Of a stretch of 64,000 nt of DNA, positions 47,018 through 58,850 are shown in pieces. Below the pieces are notes generated by a model. It saw only the letters and a program-made list of their open reading frames with translations, was not told where the DNA came from and did no database searches. How positions within the stretch are numbered: the first letter of the stretch is position 1; every line of letters begins with the position of its first letter. The translations under genes and the position numbers were made by a program. The DNA lies in contig NC_088331.1 in NCBI RefSeq assembly GCF_036884655.1, positions 21,006,001 through 21,070,000 on the forward strand, in the 5' to 3' direction. The DNA is from Musa acuminata AAA Group. Its lineage: Eukaryota > Streptophyta > Magnoliopsida > Zingiberales > Musaceae.

Positions 47018-48601
47018 ATGGCATACGCCGGAAACCAAGAGGGGCATTCAATTACACGTCCACCCATGTTCAGTGGAACGGACTACACTTACTGGAAGAC
47101 CCGAATGAGGATCTTTCTTATTTCTATGGATTTAGAACTGTGGAACCTTGTTGAAAATGGATTTTCAAAATCTTCTCTTCCAATGATCGATTGGAACGAT
47201 TTGGAGAAGAAGACTTTCGCTCTTAATGCAAAGGCTATGAATGCCTTATTTTGCGCTCTTGATAAAAACGAGTTTAATCGTGTTTCAACGTGCGAAACTG
47301 CTTTTGATATTTGGCACACACTTGAAGTGACCCACGAGGGCACAAGTAGAGTGAAAGAGTCAAAAATCAATCTGTTGCTGCATTCTTTTGAACTTTTTCG
47401 AATGAAACCGAGTGAAACCATTGGCGACATGTTTACCCGTTTCACGGATGTCGTCAACGGTTTAAAAGGTCTCGGAAAGAGCTTTTCGGATTTTGAGCTT
47501 GTTAATAAGATACTAAGATCCCTTCCTAAGAGTTGGGATCCTAAAGTCACCGCCATTCAAGAGGCAAAAGATCTGCAAAATTTCCCTCTTGAAGAACTAA
47601 TCGGGTCATTAATGACCTACGAAATGACCTGCAAAGCTCATGAAGAGCAGGAAGACATCCTTCCAAAGAACAGGAAGGATATGGCACTTAAGACTTCTGA
47701 ATGCCACTTGAGAGAAAACTCAAGTGATGAGGATTGTGACGATGACTTGGCACTTTTGACAAGAAAGTTTAAAAAATTCTTCAAAAGAAACAAGTTTAAA
47801 AACGATGTGAAAAATAAACTTGAACCTAAGAAAGACCAGGTGATCTGCTATGAATGTAAAAAGCCGGGACATTACAAAAGTGATTGTCCCCAAGTCAAGA
47901 AAAGAACAACAAAGAAGAAGGCGCTCCAAGCAACATGGGATGATTCGAGCGCATCCGAGGAAGAAGAATCCAACACCGAGCAAGTTGCTCATTACGCCTT
48001 TATGGCCATCGAAGGGGAGGTAACGGATTTATTAGATGCTGATTTATCTTTCGATGAATTATTAAATGCCTTCCATGATTTATTTGATGAATGCAAAGTT
48101 ATAAATAAGAAATACAAGTTGCTAAAAAAGCTACATGATAATCTTACTTGTGAGTTTGATAAGTTAAAAGTCGAACATCATGATAGTTTAAACTCATGTA
48201 TCAAATGTCATGATTTAGAAACTATACGAAAAGAAAACTTGCTGCTTAAGGACACCTTGAAGAAATTCGAGGTTGGTAGCAAGTCATTAAACATGATCCT
48301 TACAAACAAAGGTCATGCTCCCAAAAGAAGTGGGATTGGATTTGTGAGGAGTCCTCACCAAAATCCAACTACCTTTGTAAAAGGCCCCATCTTACACGTT
48401 CAACACCAAACCAAGTGCAACTTTTGTTGCAAATCTGGACACAAGACACATTGTTGTCCATTCAAGAAAATAAGTCCAAACAAATTAATTTGGGTTCCTA
48501 AAGGAACCATGATAAACTCTATGCAACATGATAGAAAATGTAGATCTATTTATGAGGCACCCAAAAGCAAATGGGTACCTAAACGTCATCCTTTCTTGTA
48601 G
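47018..48601 (+). CDS. gag: Gag polyprotein of element C
   Basis: 527 residues from ATG 47018 (first ATG after the PBS, in GAGAG-ATG). It would form the cytoplasmic virus-like particle and bind the element RNA. A UBN2-type capsid region spans about 20-205 (YWKTRMRIFL, MNALFCALDKNEFNRVS, LEELIGSLMTYEMTC). CCHC zinc knuckle 1 is C277-C280-H285-C290 and knuckle 2 is C467-C470-H475-C480. A coiled-coil-like charged stretch runs about 340-420. It ends in TAG at 48599-48601 and pol continues in the same frame. Trp173 is intact, where the gag-only family has a stop. The frame is uninterrupted and nearly identical to the gag of B. Confidence 0.95.
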   Translation: MAYAGNQEGHSITRPPMFSGTDYTYWKTRMRIFLISMDLELWNLVENGFSKSSLPMIDWNDLEKKTFALNAKAMNALFCALDKNEFNRVSTCETAFDIWHTLEVTHEGTSRVKESKINLLLHSFELFRMKPSETIGDMFTRFTDVVNGLKGLGKSFSDFELVNKILRSLPKSWDPKVTAIQEAKDLQNFPLEELIGSLMTYEMTCKAHEEQEDILPKNRKDMALKTSECHLRENSSDEDCDDDLALLTRKFKKFFKRNKFKNDVKNKLEPKKDQVICYECKKPGHYKSDCPQVKKRTTKKKALQATWDDSSASEEEESNTEQVAHYAFMAIEGEVTDLLDADLSFDELLNAFHDLFDECKVINKKYKLLKKLHDNLTCEFDKLKVEHHDSLNSCIKCHDLETIRKENLLLKDTLKKFEVGSKSLNMILTNKGHAPKRSGIGFVRSPHQNPTTFVKGPILHVQHQTKCNFCCKSGHKTHCCPFKKISPNKLIWVPKGTMINSMQHDRKCRSIYEAPKSKWVPKRHPFL

Positions 48602-48613
48602 AAAACTAAACAA

Positions 48614-51600
48614 TTGCAAGCTAGGAGCAAGAAATGGTACCTTGATAGTGGATGCTCAAGGCATATGACCGGAGATCCATCTCAATTCTCTAAGCTCTCT
48701 AGCATAGACGAAGGATATGTCACCTTCGGAGACAACAACAAGGGTAAAATCATTGGCAAAGGAACCATTGGTAACAAATCCAACCTCTCTATTGAAGATG
48801 TTTTACTAGTTGATGGTTTAAAACATAACCTCTTGAGCATTAGTCAATTATGTGATAAAGGATATATTATAAGATTTGAATCTAATGCCTGCATCATTGA
48901 AAAACCACACAAAAATATATCTATGATTGCATTAAAACAAAACAACGTATACACTATTGACATCAATGACTTATGTGATGAAATGTGCTTTGCCGTTATG
49001 AATGAGGATGCTTGGCTATGGCATAGAAGATTAGGTCATGCTAGCATGAAACTAATCAATCAAGTATCATCTAGAGAACTTGTAAGAGGAATTCCTCATA
49101 TCAAGTTCATCAAAGATAATGTATGTGATGCTTGCCAATTAGGTAAGCAAATTAGGGGTAGCTTCAAAGCTAAGAATCAAATAAGCACCTCTAGGCCCTT
49201 ACAATTGATCCATATGGACTTGTTCGGACCAATCTCTACATCGAGTCTAGGAGGTAGCAAATACGCCTTTGTCATTATTGATGACTACAGCAGATATACA
49301 TGGACCTACTTCTTAAAACAAAAAAATGAATGCTTTAGACATTTTACCAAGTTTTGTAAACTTGTTCAAAATGAGAAGGAATCTATGATTTCGTCAATTA
49401 GAAGTGATCACGGTGGAGAATTTCAAAACCATGACTTCCAAGAATTCTGTGAACTCAACGGATACAACCATAACTTCTCTACTCCAAGAAATCCTCAACA
49501 AAATGGGGTAGTAGAAAGAAAAAATCGAAATTTGCAAGAAATGGCTAGAACCATGTTGAATGAACATAGCCTACCCAAATATTTTTGGGCCGAAGCTGTA
49601 AACACTGCATGTTATATTTTAAATAGAGTCCTAGTAAGACCCTTACTCACCAAAACTCCTTATGAGTTATGGAATAACAAAAAACCCAATGTCTCATATT
49701 TTAAAGTCTTTGGGTGTAAGTGTTTTATCTTGAATGAAAAGGATAACTTAGGAAAATTCGATGCTAAATCTGATGAAGGAATTTTTCTTGGTTATTCTTC
49801 TGTTTCTAAAGCTTTTCGCATCTTCAATAAAAGAACCTTAATTATTGAAGAATCCATCCATGTTGTTTTCAATGAGATTTCAGAAATTAAGAAAAATGAT
49901 CTTGATGATGATATTAATTTTGATTCCTTGAATTTAAACGAAACCCCGTCTCCAACTAGCAACTTGGTTGCATCCACTTCCAAAACATCCTTACCCAAGG
50001 ATTGGAAGTATATAGATGCTCATCCTAAGGAACTAATCCTAGGAGACACATCAAAGGGGGTTCAAACACGATCTTCTTTTAAAAACTTTTGTGCCAACGC
50101 CGCTTTTCTCTCCCAAATTGAACCCAAATGTGTTGATGAAGCCATGAAAGATGATTCATGGATTTTCGCAATGCAAGATGAATTAAATCAATTTGAGAGA
50201 AATGAGGTGTGGACGCTTGTTCCTAGGCCAAATGACCATTTAGTAATTGGTACTAAATGGGTCTTTAGAAACAAGCAAGATGAAAATGGTATCGTGGTTA
50301 GAAACAAGGCTAGATTAGTGGCCAAAGGTTTCAACCAAGAAGAAGGTATCGATTACGAAGAAACCTTCGCACCTGTGGCTCGATTGGAAGCCATAAGGAT
50401 GCTCCTTGCCTATGCCAGTTGCAATAATTTTAAATTATTTCAAATGGATGTTAAAAGCGCTTTTCTAAATGGTTTCATTTCCGAAGAAGTTTATGTTGAA
50501 CAACCTCCTGGATTTGAAAATAATGGCTACCCTAATCATGTGTTTAGATTAACTAAAGCTCTCTATGGTTTAAAGCAAGCCCCAAGGGCTTGGTATGAGA
50601 GACTTAGCTCTTTTCTCATTGAAAATAATTTCGTAAAAGGCAAGGTTGATACTACATTGTTTATCAAGAATTTTGAAAATGATTTTCTCATTGTTCAGAT
50701 TTATGTTGATGACATTATCTTTGGTTCTACAAATGAATCTCTTTGTGAATCCTTTTCGAAAACTATGAGTCATGAATTCGAAATGAGTCTAATGGGAGAG
50801 TTAACATTCTTCTTAGGCCTACAAATCAAACAACTAAGCAATGGCATCTTTATTAGTCAAACCAAATATGCTGTAAGTTTGCTAAAGAAGTTCAAAATGA
50901 ATAATTCAAAAGCCATTGACACTCCTATGAGCACCTCCACTAAGTTAGAAATTGATGAGAATGGAGAAAGCTTCGATCAAAAAACCTATAGGGGTATGAT
51001 AGGAAGTTTACTTTACCTCACTGCCACCAGACCAGACATTATGTTCAGTGTAGGACTTTGTGCTAGATTTCAATCAGACCCTAAGATATCTCATCTCAAA
51101 GCTGTCAAAAGAATACTCAGATATCTTAATGGAACTACCAATCTAGGATTATGGTACCCAAAAACAGAAAATTTTGAATTAACAGCCTATGCTGATGCGG
51201 ACTTCGCTGGCTGTAAACTAGACAGAAAAAGCACATCAGGATCATGTCAATTTTTAGGACATGCCCTTGTATCCTGGTCATCTAAGAAACAAAACTTGGT
51301 TGCCCTATCAACAACCGAAGCTGAATACATTGCAGCAAGTGCATGCTGTGCACAAGTTGTATGGATGAAAAACACTTTAGAAGATTACAAAGTGATTCTT
51401 AAAGACATTCCCATTAAATGTGATAACACGAGTGCAATATGCTTAACTAAAAATCCTATACAACACTCAAGAACAAAACACATTGATATTAGACATCACT
51501 TTATACGTGATCATGTCACTAATCATGACGTGACCATAGAGTTTATTGATACCAAACATCAACTGGCTGATATCTTCACAAAACCCCTATGTGAAGAACA

Positions 51601-51652
51601 ATTTGATTACATAAGAAGAGAATTAGGTATGTTGATGTGTCCAAATACTTAA
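48614..51652 (+). CDS. pol: Pol polyprotein of element C (protease-integrase-RT-RNase H)
   Basis: About 1012 residues in the same frame as gag, open from just after its TAG. No ATG begins it, so the start given is the nominal open codon. In order: aspartic protease DSG (residues 11-13), integrase zinc site H137-H142-C171-C174, integrase core D202, D265, E301 (DD35E), RT with D612 ([10 protein letters not shown]) and YVDD 697-700, RNase H with D861, E902, D937 and D986. All catalytic residues are present. Protease, integrase, RT order is the copia order. The wording is of SIRE/Maximus type. It ends at TAA 51650-51652. Confidence 0.95.
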   Translation: MQARSKKWYLDSGCSRHMTGDPSQFSKLSSIDEGYVTFGDNNKGKIIGKGTIGNKSNLSIEDVLLVDGLKHNLLSISQLCDKGYIIRFESNACIIEKPHKNISMIALKQNNVYTIDINDLCDEMCFAVMNEDAWLWHRRLGHASMKLINQVSSRELVRGIPHIKFIKDNVCDACQLGKQIRGSFKAKNQISTSRPLQLIHMDLFGPISTSSLGGSKYAFVIIDDYSRYTWTYFLKQKNECFRHFTKFCKLVQNEKESMISSIRSDHGGEFQNHDFQEFCELNGYNHNFSTPRNPQQNGVVERKNRNLQEMARTMLNEHSLPKYFWAEAVNTACYILNRVLVRPLLTKTPYELWNNKKPNVSYFKVFGCKCFILNEKDNLGKFDAKSDEGIFLGYSSVSKAFRIFNKRTLIIEESIHVVFNEISEIKKNDLDDDINFDSLNLNETPSPTSNLVASTSKTSLPKDWKYIDAHPKELILGDTSKGVQTRSSFKNFCANAAFLSQIEPKCVDEAMKDDSWIFAMQDELNQFERNEVWTLVPRPNDHLVIGTKWVFRNKQDENGIVVRNKARLVAKGFNQEEGIDYEETFAPVARLEAIRMLLAYASCNNFKLFQMDVKSAFLNGFISEEVYVEQPPGFENNGYPNHVFRLTKALYGLKQAPRAWYERLSSFLIENNFVKGKVDTTLFIKNFENDFLIVQIYVDDIIFGSTNESLCESFSKTMSHEFEMSLMGELTFFLGLQIKQLSNGIFISQTKYAVSLLKKFKMNNSKAIDTPMSTSTKLEIDENGESFDQKTYRGMIGSLLYLTATRPDIMFSVGLCARFQSDPKISHLKAVKRILRYLNGTTNLGLWYPKTENFELTAYADADFAGCKLDRKSTSGSCQFLGHALVSWSSKKQNLVALSTTEAEYIAASACCAQVVWMKNTLEDYKVILKDIPIKCDNTSAICLTKNPIQHSRTKHIDIRHHFIRDHVTNHDVTIEFIDTKHQLADIFTKPLCEEQFDYIRRELGMLMCPNT

Positions 51653-52572
51653 ACTAGTTAAAATTATTTTTCGGATGTTATTACTATTACATGCCTTGAG
51701 AACGCTTGATCAAACAACATGTTGCAAATTATGTGACAAATACTTGAGTTATTACTATTACATGCCTTGACAACGCTTGATCAAATAACATGTTGCAAAT
51801 TATGTGACAAATACTTGAGTTATTACTATTACATGCCTTGACAACGCTTGATCAAATAACATGTTGCAAATTATGTGACAAATATTCTTAACCAAATGCA
51901 TGTAAAAAGTTCATTTTTCGAGTTGTATGCTAAAAATGGGATGTTCCCGTACACTCTTATGAAAACTCCTTGGAAAATGACTTTCCTCCGTCAAGCAAAA
52001 ACAATAAAGTGATATATGTGTCATGACTTCCTTTATTTGCTTGATAATGCTATCATGCTTTTTGTTGATGACAAAGGGGGAGAAAAATATGAATTGATAT
52101 ACACTATGTCATAGCTGAACTGCCATAATCATATCTATGTCATAGTTGCAAATACTTGAGTGATGCTATAAACAATATTATGCCATCCTTGCATCACCAA
52201 GAGATATGTGAACATGTACTATAGTTTGCATCATATCTTAATTTGATATTGTGAAGAAAATGCAAACTTACTAGAAAATCTCAAATGTAAGCATCATGTA
52301 AAAAGTCCTTCGTAGCTTTATATGATTGCATGATGATTGGTTACAAACACTATCATACAAACTTGTTGATGTATGTCATGCCTTGACATAATTCTTGAAG
52401 AGATACATCATGATAGGCATCATGATGGGAGCATTGATAAGTTTAACTGACCTAACTTATCGATGCGTCACTTGAATTCTTAGGTCTTGAATTCAAGGTT
52501 GACTTATCTCAACTATGGCATATAGATAGGGGGAGTTAAGGATAACTCCTTTATCAATTGATTGTCATCATC
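51653..52572 (+). other. Element C 3' non-coding region
   Basis: About 0.9 kb between pol and PPT. It starts with a 71-bp triplication, then has a decoy GGGGGAG run near 52074 and a TAGGGGGAG run near 52527. No env-like ORF. Confidence 0.85.
51678..51886 (+). repeat. 71-bp tandem repeat, three copies
   Basis: Units start at 51678, 51749 and 51820 (third slightly shorter). Each begins TTATTACTATTACATGCC and ends GACAAATACTTGAG. B has a single copy at the same place. Confidence 0.93.
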
Positions 52573-52585
52573 AAAAAGGGGGAGA
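52573..52585 (+). other. PPT of element C
   Basis: AAAAAGGGGGAGA just before the 3' LTR. Confidence 0.92.
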
Positions 52586-52586
52586 T

Positions 52587-54864
52587 TGTTGAATCTCGGA
52601 TTTTGATGATGAAGTCAATTGTCATTTGTTATCTAATCTATGTGTTGAGATAAGTGTGCAGGATTAACTACGATGAGATTAAGACAAGCAGCAGGAGTTG
52701 CCCCGGAGTCAAGATCATGATCACGTTGGGAGTTCGAGAGTTCGACGGAAGTTCGGACGGTCGTCGGAGGTTCAGAGAGAACAGATCCGAGAAGTCCAGA
52801 AGCTTGCCAAGCGAAGCTCGTCGGAACTCGCCAAGTGGATCGTCGCAAAGTCCAGGAGTATGCCGGATGTCCGCAGAAGGATCACCGAGGGTTGTCGGTT
52901 GATCGACGGAAGTTGGCCGGAAACTCGCCGGAAGAAGCGATTGACGCATCGGAGCAAGCTGCAGAAGTTGTCTTAGAGATAATCGTAGTTAGCACGATGA
53001 TTAAGCAGGAAAATGGGAGGTGATCCCATTAGCTTAATCTTGGGGCAATTGGGCCCCTGAAAAGATTCAAGTGGGTCGAATGGAGTGAACCATTCGGACC
53101 CTGATTGCACCAGGAGGTGCAACCGCCCCAGCCAGGAGGTGCAACCGCCTGGGCTGAGGGGTTGAGAGGTGCAACCGCCCCAGCCAGGAGGTGCAACCGC
53201 CTGGGCTGAGGGGCTGGGAGGTGCAACCGCCCCAGCCAGGAGGTGCAACCGCCAGGGCTGCACGGCTGGGAGGTGCAACCGCTCCAGCCAAGAGGTTGCA
53301 CCGCCAGAGCTCAAGTTCCGAGCTCTGCCAGGCGATGCAACCACCAAGCTCAGTCTTCGAGCTTTGGCAGAGTGGTGCATCAGCCTGAGCTCAGTCTCGA
53401 GCTTTGCCAGGTGATGAATTCACCAAGCTCGGTCTTCGAGCTATGGCAGAATGGTGCATCAGCTTGAGCTCAGTTTGGAGCTCTGCCAAGTGATGCAACC
53501 ACCAAGCTTAGATTTCGAGCTCTGCCAGGTGATGCAACCACCAAGCTCAGTCTTCGAGCTCTGCCAGGTGATGCAACCATCGAGCTCAGTCTTCGAGCTC
53601 TGGCAGAGAAGAAGCAATCGGCAGAGCTCAGTCTTCGAGCTCTGCCAGGCGGTGCCACCTCTCCAGTCGAGAGGTGCAACCGCCTGATCCCAGAAATTCT
53701 GGGATTAGATCGATTTGATCGTTTTGAGCTCGAATTTTGAATTGGGTTGGGGCCTATAAATACCCCACCCATTCAGCACTGAAAAGATACAGACCTATAC
53801 CAAAATTGTGATCTTTTCTGTGATTCTAAAGAGCTCAAACGTGTTGTAAAGCCTTGAGTCTCCTCCTTCTGTTCTTCAAGTTTTCAACTGTAAAGTGAGG
53901 AGAGAAAGGTCTGTAAAGGTTGTCTCCTAAGCCTGTCAAAAGGAGAGAAACTGTAAGAGGGAAGTTTGGCCTTCGCCCATTGAAGGAAGGCAGCTAGTTG
54001 ACGTCGGCAACCTCATCGGTAGAGGAAGCCAAAAGTGGAGTAGGTCAAGGCTGACCGAACCACTCTAAATCTCTGGTTTGCGTTTAATTTCGAGCACTTT
54101 ATCATTACTGCAAACCTCCCTCATCACTACTGCTCTCTGCGCTTTCACGAACAAGTTCTAAGTGCTGTTCTTCCAAATCTGGATTCAGACGTAAACTCGT
54201 ATTTTCGTACATTACAGTTTACGTTTACGTTTGATTCTGCAGAACTGTTTTCTGCGCTTTTACGAACGAGCTTCCTTGCAGTTTACGCTTGCATTTTAAT
54301 CCTATTAATAACTGCAATCTGTCCTCTACGATTTTACGAACGAGTTTCAACATTTAGACGTAAAACTGCATTCGGACGTAAATCGGCTTTCTTCGCTCAA
54401 TCATCAGATTTCAGTTTACGTTTACGTCTTGATTTCAACTGCATACTGCCTTCTGCGAATATACAAACGAGTTTCAAAGTTTAGACGTAAATCTGCGTCT
54501 AGACGTAAAACTGCGTTTAGACGTAAAACTGCGTTTAGACGTAAATCTGCGTCTAGACGTAAAACTGCGTTTAGACGTAAAACTGCGTTTAGACGTAAAT
54601 CTGCGTTTAGACGTAAAACTGCGTTTAGACGTAAAACTGCGTTTAGACGTAAAACTGCGTTTAGACGTAAATCTGCGTTTAGACGTAAATCTGCACTTAG
54701 ACGCAATCTGCGCTTAGACGCAAACTGCACTTAGATACAAACTGAGAATTTGCTTTTGCATCATAATCGTTTTTGAACGAACGCAGCTTTTTGTTATTAA
54801 ATTATTATAAGATTTCCGCTGCACTAATTCACCCCCCCCCCTCTTAGTGCTCTTGATCCTAACA
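52587..54864 (+). mobile_element. Element C 3' LTR (2278 bp)
   Basis: As the 5' LTR, with one more 18-bp unit. Substitutions seen against the 5' LTR: the position equivalent to 45388 (T/C) and to about 45628 (C/T). TATA box 53755-53762. Confidence 0.96.
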
Positions 54865-54906
54865 AAGGTACCATTTCTTGCTCCTAGCTTGCGATTGTTT
54901 AGTTTT
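54865..54906 (-). pseudogene. Element B pol, N-terminal stub beyond C
   Basis: The short piece between the gag TAG (54907-54909) and the C insertion. It reads in frame with gag and continues at 44702 on the other side of C. It encodes the SKKWYL segment just before the protease DSG. Confidence 0.88.
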
Positions 54907-56490
54907 CTACAAGAAAGGATGACGTTTAGGTACCCATTTGCTTTTGGGTGCCTCATAAATAGATCTACATTTTCTATCATGTTGCATAGAGTTTATCATG
55001 GTTCCTTTAGGAACCAAAATCAATTTGTTTGGACTTATTTTCTTGAATGGACAACAATGTGTCTTGTGTCCAGATTTGCAACAAAAGTTGCACTTGGTTT
55101 GGTTTTGCACATGTAAGATGGGGCCTTTTACAAAGGTAGTTGGATTTCGGTGAGGACTCCTCACAAATCCAATCCCACTTCTTTTAGGAGCATGACCCTT
55201 GTTTGTAAGGATCATGTTTAATGACTTGCTACCAACCTCGAATTTCTTCAAGGTGTCCTTAAGTAGTAAGTTCTCTTTTTGTATAGTTTCTAACTCATGA
55301 CATTTGATACATGACTTTAAACTATCATGATGTTCGATTTTTAATTTATCAAACTCACAAGTAAGATTATCATGTACCTTTTTTAGCAACTTGTATTTTC
55401 TATTTATAACTTTGCATTCATCAAATAAATCATGGAAGGCATTTAGTAATTCATCGAAAGATAAATCAGCATCTAATAAATCCGTTACCTCCTCTTCGAT
55501 GGCCATAAAGGCGTAATGAACAACTTGCTCGGTGTTGGACTCCTCTTCCTCAGATGCGCTCGAATCATCCCATGTAGCTTGGAGCGCCTTCTTCTTTGTT
55601 GTTCTTTTCTTGACTTGGGGACAATCACTTTTGTAGTGTCCCGGCTTTTTACATTCGTAGCAGATCACTTGGTCCTTCTTTGATTCAAGTTTATTTTTCA
55701 CATCGTTTTTAAACTTGTTTCTTTTGAAGAATTTCTTAAACTTTCTTGTCAAAAGTGCCAAGTCATCGTCACAATCCTCATCACTTGAGTTTTCTCTCAA
55801 GTGGCATTCAGAAGTTTTAAGTGCCATATCCTTCCTGTTCTTTGGAAGGATGTCTTCTTGCTCTTCATGAGCTTTGCAGGTCATTTCGTAGGTCATTAAT
55901 GACCCGATTAGTTCTTCAAGAGGGAAATTTTGCAGATCTTTTGCCTCTTGAATGGCGGTGACTTTAGGATCCCAACTCTTAGGAAGGGATCTTAGTATCT
56001 TATTAACAAGCTCAAAATCCGAAAAGCTCTTTCCGAGTCCTTTTAGACCGTTGACGACATCCGTGAAACGGGTAAACATGTCGCCAATGGTTTCACTCGG
56101 TTTCATTCGAAAAAGTTCAAAAGAATGCAGCAACAGATTGATTTTTGACTCTTTCACTCTACTTGTGCCCTCGTGGGTCACTTCAAGTGTGTGCCAAATA
56201 TCAAAAGCAGTTTCGCAAGTTGAAACACGATTAAACTCGTTTTTATCAAGTGCGCAAAATAAGGCATTCATAGCCTTTGCATTAAGAGCGAAAGCCTTCT
56301 TCTCCAAATCGTTCCAATCGATCATTGGAAGAGAAGATTTTGAAAATCCATTTTCAACAAGGTTCCACAGTTCAAAATCCATAGAAATAAGAAAGATCCT
56401 CATTCGGGTCTTCCAGTAAGTGTAGTCCGTTCCACTGAACATGGGTGGACGTGTAATCGAATGCCCCTCTTGGTTTCCGGCGTATGCCAT
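54907..56490 (-). CDS. gag: Gag of element B
   Basis: 527 residues, the same length as in C, with an uninterrupted frame from ATG at 56490 to TAG. It keeps the UBN2 region, Trp173 and both CCHC knuckles (CYECKKPGHYKSDC and CNFCCKSGHKTHCC). It differs from C Gag at a handful of residues (for example Leu40 to Phe). The 5' LTR is intact upstream, so it could still be transcribed and could supply Gag in trans, although B itself is broken by C. The transcript would run into the C 3' LTR. Confidence 0.93.
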   Translation of the reverse strand: MAYAGNQEGHSITRPPMFSGTDYTYWKTRMRIFLISMDFELWNLVENGFSKSSLPMIDWNDLEKKAFALNAKAMNALFCALDKNEFNRVSTCETAFDIWHTLEVTHEGTSRVKESKINLLLHSFELFRMKPSETIGDMFTRFTDVVNGLKGLGKSFSDFELVNKILRSLPKSWDPKVTAIQEAKDLQNFPLEELIGSLMTYEMTCKAHEEQEDILPKNRKDMALKTSECHLRENSSDEDCDDDLALLTRKFKKFFKRNKFKNDVKNKLESKKDQVICYECKKPGHYKSDCPQVKKRTTKKKALQATWDDSSASEEEESNTEQVVHYAFMAIEEEVTDLLDADLSFDELLNAFHDLFDECKVINRKYKLLKKVHDNLTCEFDKLKIEHHDSLKSCIKCHELETIQKENLLLKDTLKKFEVGSKSLNMILTNKGHAPKRSGIGFVRSPHRNPTTFVKGPILHVQNQTKCNFCCKSGHKTHCCPFKKISPNKLILVPKGTMINSMQHDRKCRSIYEAPKSKWVPKRHPFL

Positions 56491-56526
56491 CTCTCTTGGG
56501 TTTTAATCCTTTAGAGAGTTAACCTT

Positions 56527-56538
56527 GCTCTGATACCA
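56527..56538 (-). other. PBS of element B
   Basis: Complement of TGGTATCAGAGC, perfect. Confidence 0.94.
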
Positions 56539-56540
56539 AT

Positions 56541-58845
56541 TGTTAGGATCAAGAGCACTAAGAGGGGGGGGGGGGTGAATTAGTGCAGCGGAAATCTTAT
56601 AATAATTTAAAAACCAAAAGCTGCGTTCGTTCAAAAACTATTATGATGCAAAAGCAAATTCTCAGTTTGTATCTAAGTGCAGTTTGCGTCTAAGCGCAGA
56701 TTGCGTTTAAGCGCAGTTTTGCGTCTAAGCGCAGTTTTGCGTCTAAGCGCAGTTTTGCGTCTAAACTCAGATTTACGTCTAAATGCAGATTTACGTCTAA
56801 ACGCAGATTTACGTTTAAACGCAGTTTTACGTCTAAACGCAGTTTTACGTCTAAACGCAGATTTACGTCTAAACGCAGTTTTACGTCTAAACGCAGTTTT
56901 ACGTCTAAACGCAGATTTACGTCTAAACGCAGTTTTACGTCTAGACGCAGATTTACGTCTAAACTTTGAAACTCGTTTGTATACTTGCAGAAGGCAGTAT
57001 GCAGTTGAAAACGTGAACTGAAATCTGATGATTGAGCGAGGAAAGCCGATTTACGTCTGAATGCAGTTTTACGTCTAAATGTTGAAACTCGTTCGTAAAA
57101 TCGTAGAGGACAGATTGCAGTTATTAATAGGATTAAAATGTAAGCGTAAACTGCAAAGAAGCTCGTTCGTAAAAGCACGGAAAACAGTTCTGCAGAATCA
57201 AGCGTAAACGTAAACTGTAATGTATGAAAATACGAGTTTACGTCTGAATGCAGATTTGGAAGAACAGCACTTAGAACTTGTTCGTGAAAGCGCAGAGAGC
57301 AGTAGAGATGAGGGAGGTTTGCAGTAATGATAAAGTGCTCGAAAATAAACGCAAACCAGAGATTTAGAGTGGTTCGGTCAGCCTTGACCTACTCCACTTT
57401 TGGCTTCCTCCACCGATGAGGTTGCCGACGTCAACTAGGTGCCTTCCTTCAATGGGCGAAGGCCAAACTTCCCTCTTACAGTTTCTCTCCTTTTGGCAGG
57501 CTTAGGAGACAACCTTTACAGACCTTTCTCTCCTCACTTTACAATTGAAAACTTGAAGAACAGAAGGAGGAGACTTAAAGGTTTTACAACACTTTTGAGC
57601 TCTTTAGAATCACAGAAAAGATCACGATTTCGGTATGGGTCTGTATCTTTTCAGTGCTGAATGGGTGGGGTATTTATAGGCCCCAACCCAATTCAAAATT
57701 CGAGCTCAAAACGATCAAATCGATCAAATCCCAGAATTCTGGGATCAGGCGGTTGCACCTCTCGACTGGAGAGGTGGCACCGCCTGGCAGAGCTCGAAGA
57801 CTGAGCTCTGCCGATTGCTTCTCTCTGCCAGAGCTCGAAGACTGAGCTCGATGGTTGCATCACCTAGCAGAGCTCGAAGACTGAGCTTGGTGATTGCATC
57901 ACCTGGCAGAGCTCGAAACTGAGCTCGGTGGTTGCATCACCTGGCAGAGCTCCAAGCTGAGCTCAGGCTGATCCACCTCTCTGCCAGAGCTCGAAGACTG
58001 AGCTTGGTGAATGCATCACCTGGCAGAGCTCGAGACTGAGCTCAGGCTGATGCACCTCTCTGCCAGAGCTCGAAGACTGAGCTCGGTGGTTGCATCGCCT
58101 GGCAGAGCTCGGAACTTGAGCTCTGGCGGTGCAACCTCTTGGCTGGGGCGGTTGCACCTCCCAGCCTCGCAGCCCAGGCGGTTGCACCTCCTGGTTGGGG
58201 CGGTTGCACCTCTCAACCCCACAGCCCAGGCGGTTGCACCTCCTGGCTGGGGCGGTTGCACCTCTCAACCCCACAGCCCAGGCGGTTGCACCTCCTGGCT
58301 GGGGCGGTTGCACCTCCTGGTGCAATCAGGGTCCGAATGGTTCACTCCATTCGGCCCACTTTGAATCTTTTCAGGGGCCCAATTGCCCCAAGATTAAGCT
58401 AATGGGATCACCTCCCATTTTCATGCTTAATCATCATGCTAACTACGATTAACTCTAAGACAACTTCTGCAGCTTTGCTCCGATGCGTCAATCGCTTCTT
58501 CCAGCGAGTTTCCTGCCAACTTCCGTCGATCAACCGATAACCCTCGGTGATCCTTCTGCGGACATCCGGCATACTCCTGGACTTTGCGACGATCCACTTG
58601 GCGAGTTCCGACGAGCTTCGCTTGGCAAGCTTCTGGACTTCTCGGATCTGTTCTCTCTGAACCTCCGACGACCGTCCGAACTTCCGTCGAACTCTCGAAC
58701 TCCCAACGTGATCATGATCTTGACTCCGGCGCAACTCCTGCTGCTTGTCTTACTCTCATCGTAGTTAATCCTGCACACTTATCTCAACACATAGATTAGA
58801 TAACAAATGACAATTGACTTCATCATCAAAATCCGAGATTCAACA
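56541..58845 (-). mobile_element. Element B 5' LTR (2305 bp)
   Basis: One 52-bp minisatellite unit longer than the 3' LTR (extra unit near 58190-58260) and one G shorter in the poly-G run. TATA box complement at 57671-57678. 18-bp array 56669-56965. Confidence 0.94.
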
Positions 58846-58850
58846 CTTTT

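Larger units (their letters stand above)
44708..54864 (+). mobile_element. Element C: complete, young SIRE/Maximus-type retrotransposon
   Basis: 10,157 bp with a perfect AAGGT target duplication (44703-44707 and 54865-54869), two LTRs of 2260 and 2278 bp, PBS, PPT, and intact gag and pol frames. The two LTRs differ by one 18-bp repeat unit and two substitutions that I could find. There is no third (env-like) ORF. All features needed for transposition are visible, which makes this the best candidate here for an active element. Confidence 0.96.
38657..58845 (-). mobile_element. Element B (SIRE type), nearly complete, with nested C
   Basis: Minus-strand element in the LTR of A, with a perfect CTTTT target duplication (38652-38656 and 58846-58850). 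LTRs 38657-40910 and 56541-58845, PPT 40912-40924, PBS 56527-56538. The gag is intact. The pol is split by C and has one nonsense codon. Without C it would be about 10.0 kb. Confidence 0.95.

Noticed and set aside
51653..52586. Env-like third ORF as in some SIRE elements
   Set aside because: No frame of useful length or membrane segment exists between pol and the PPT in C or B.
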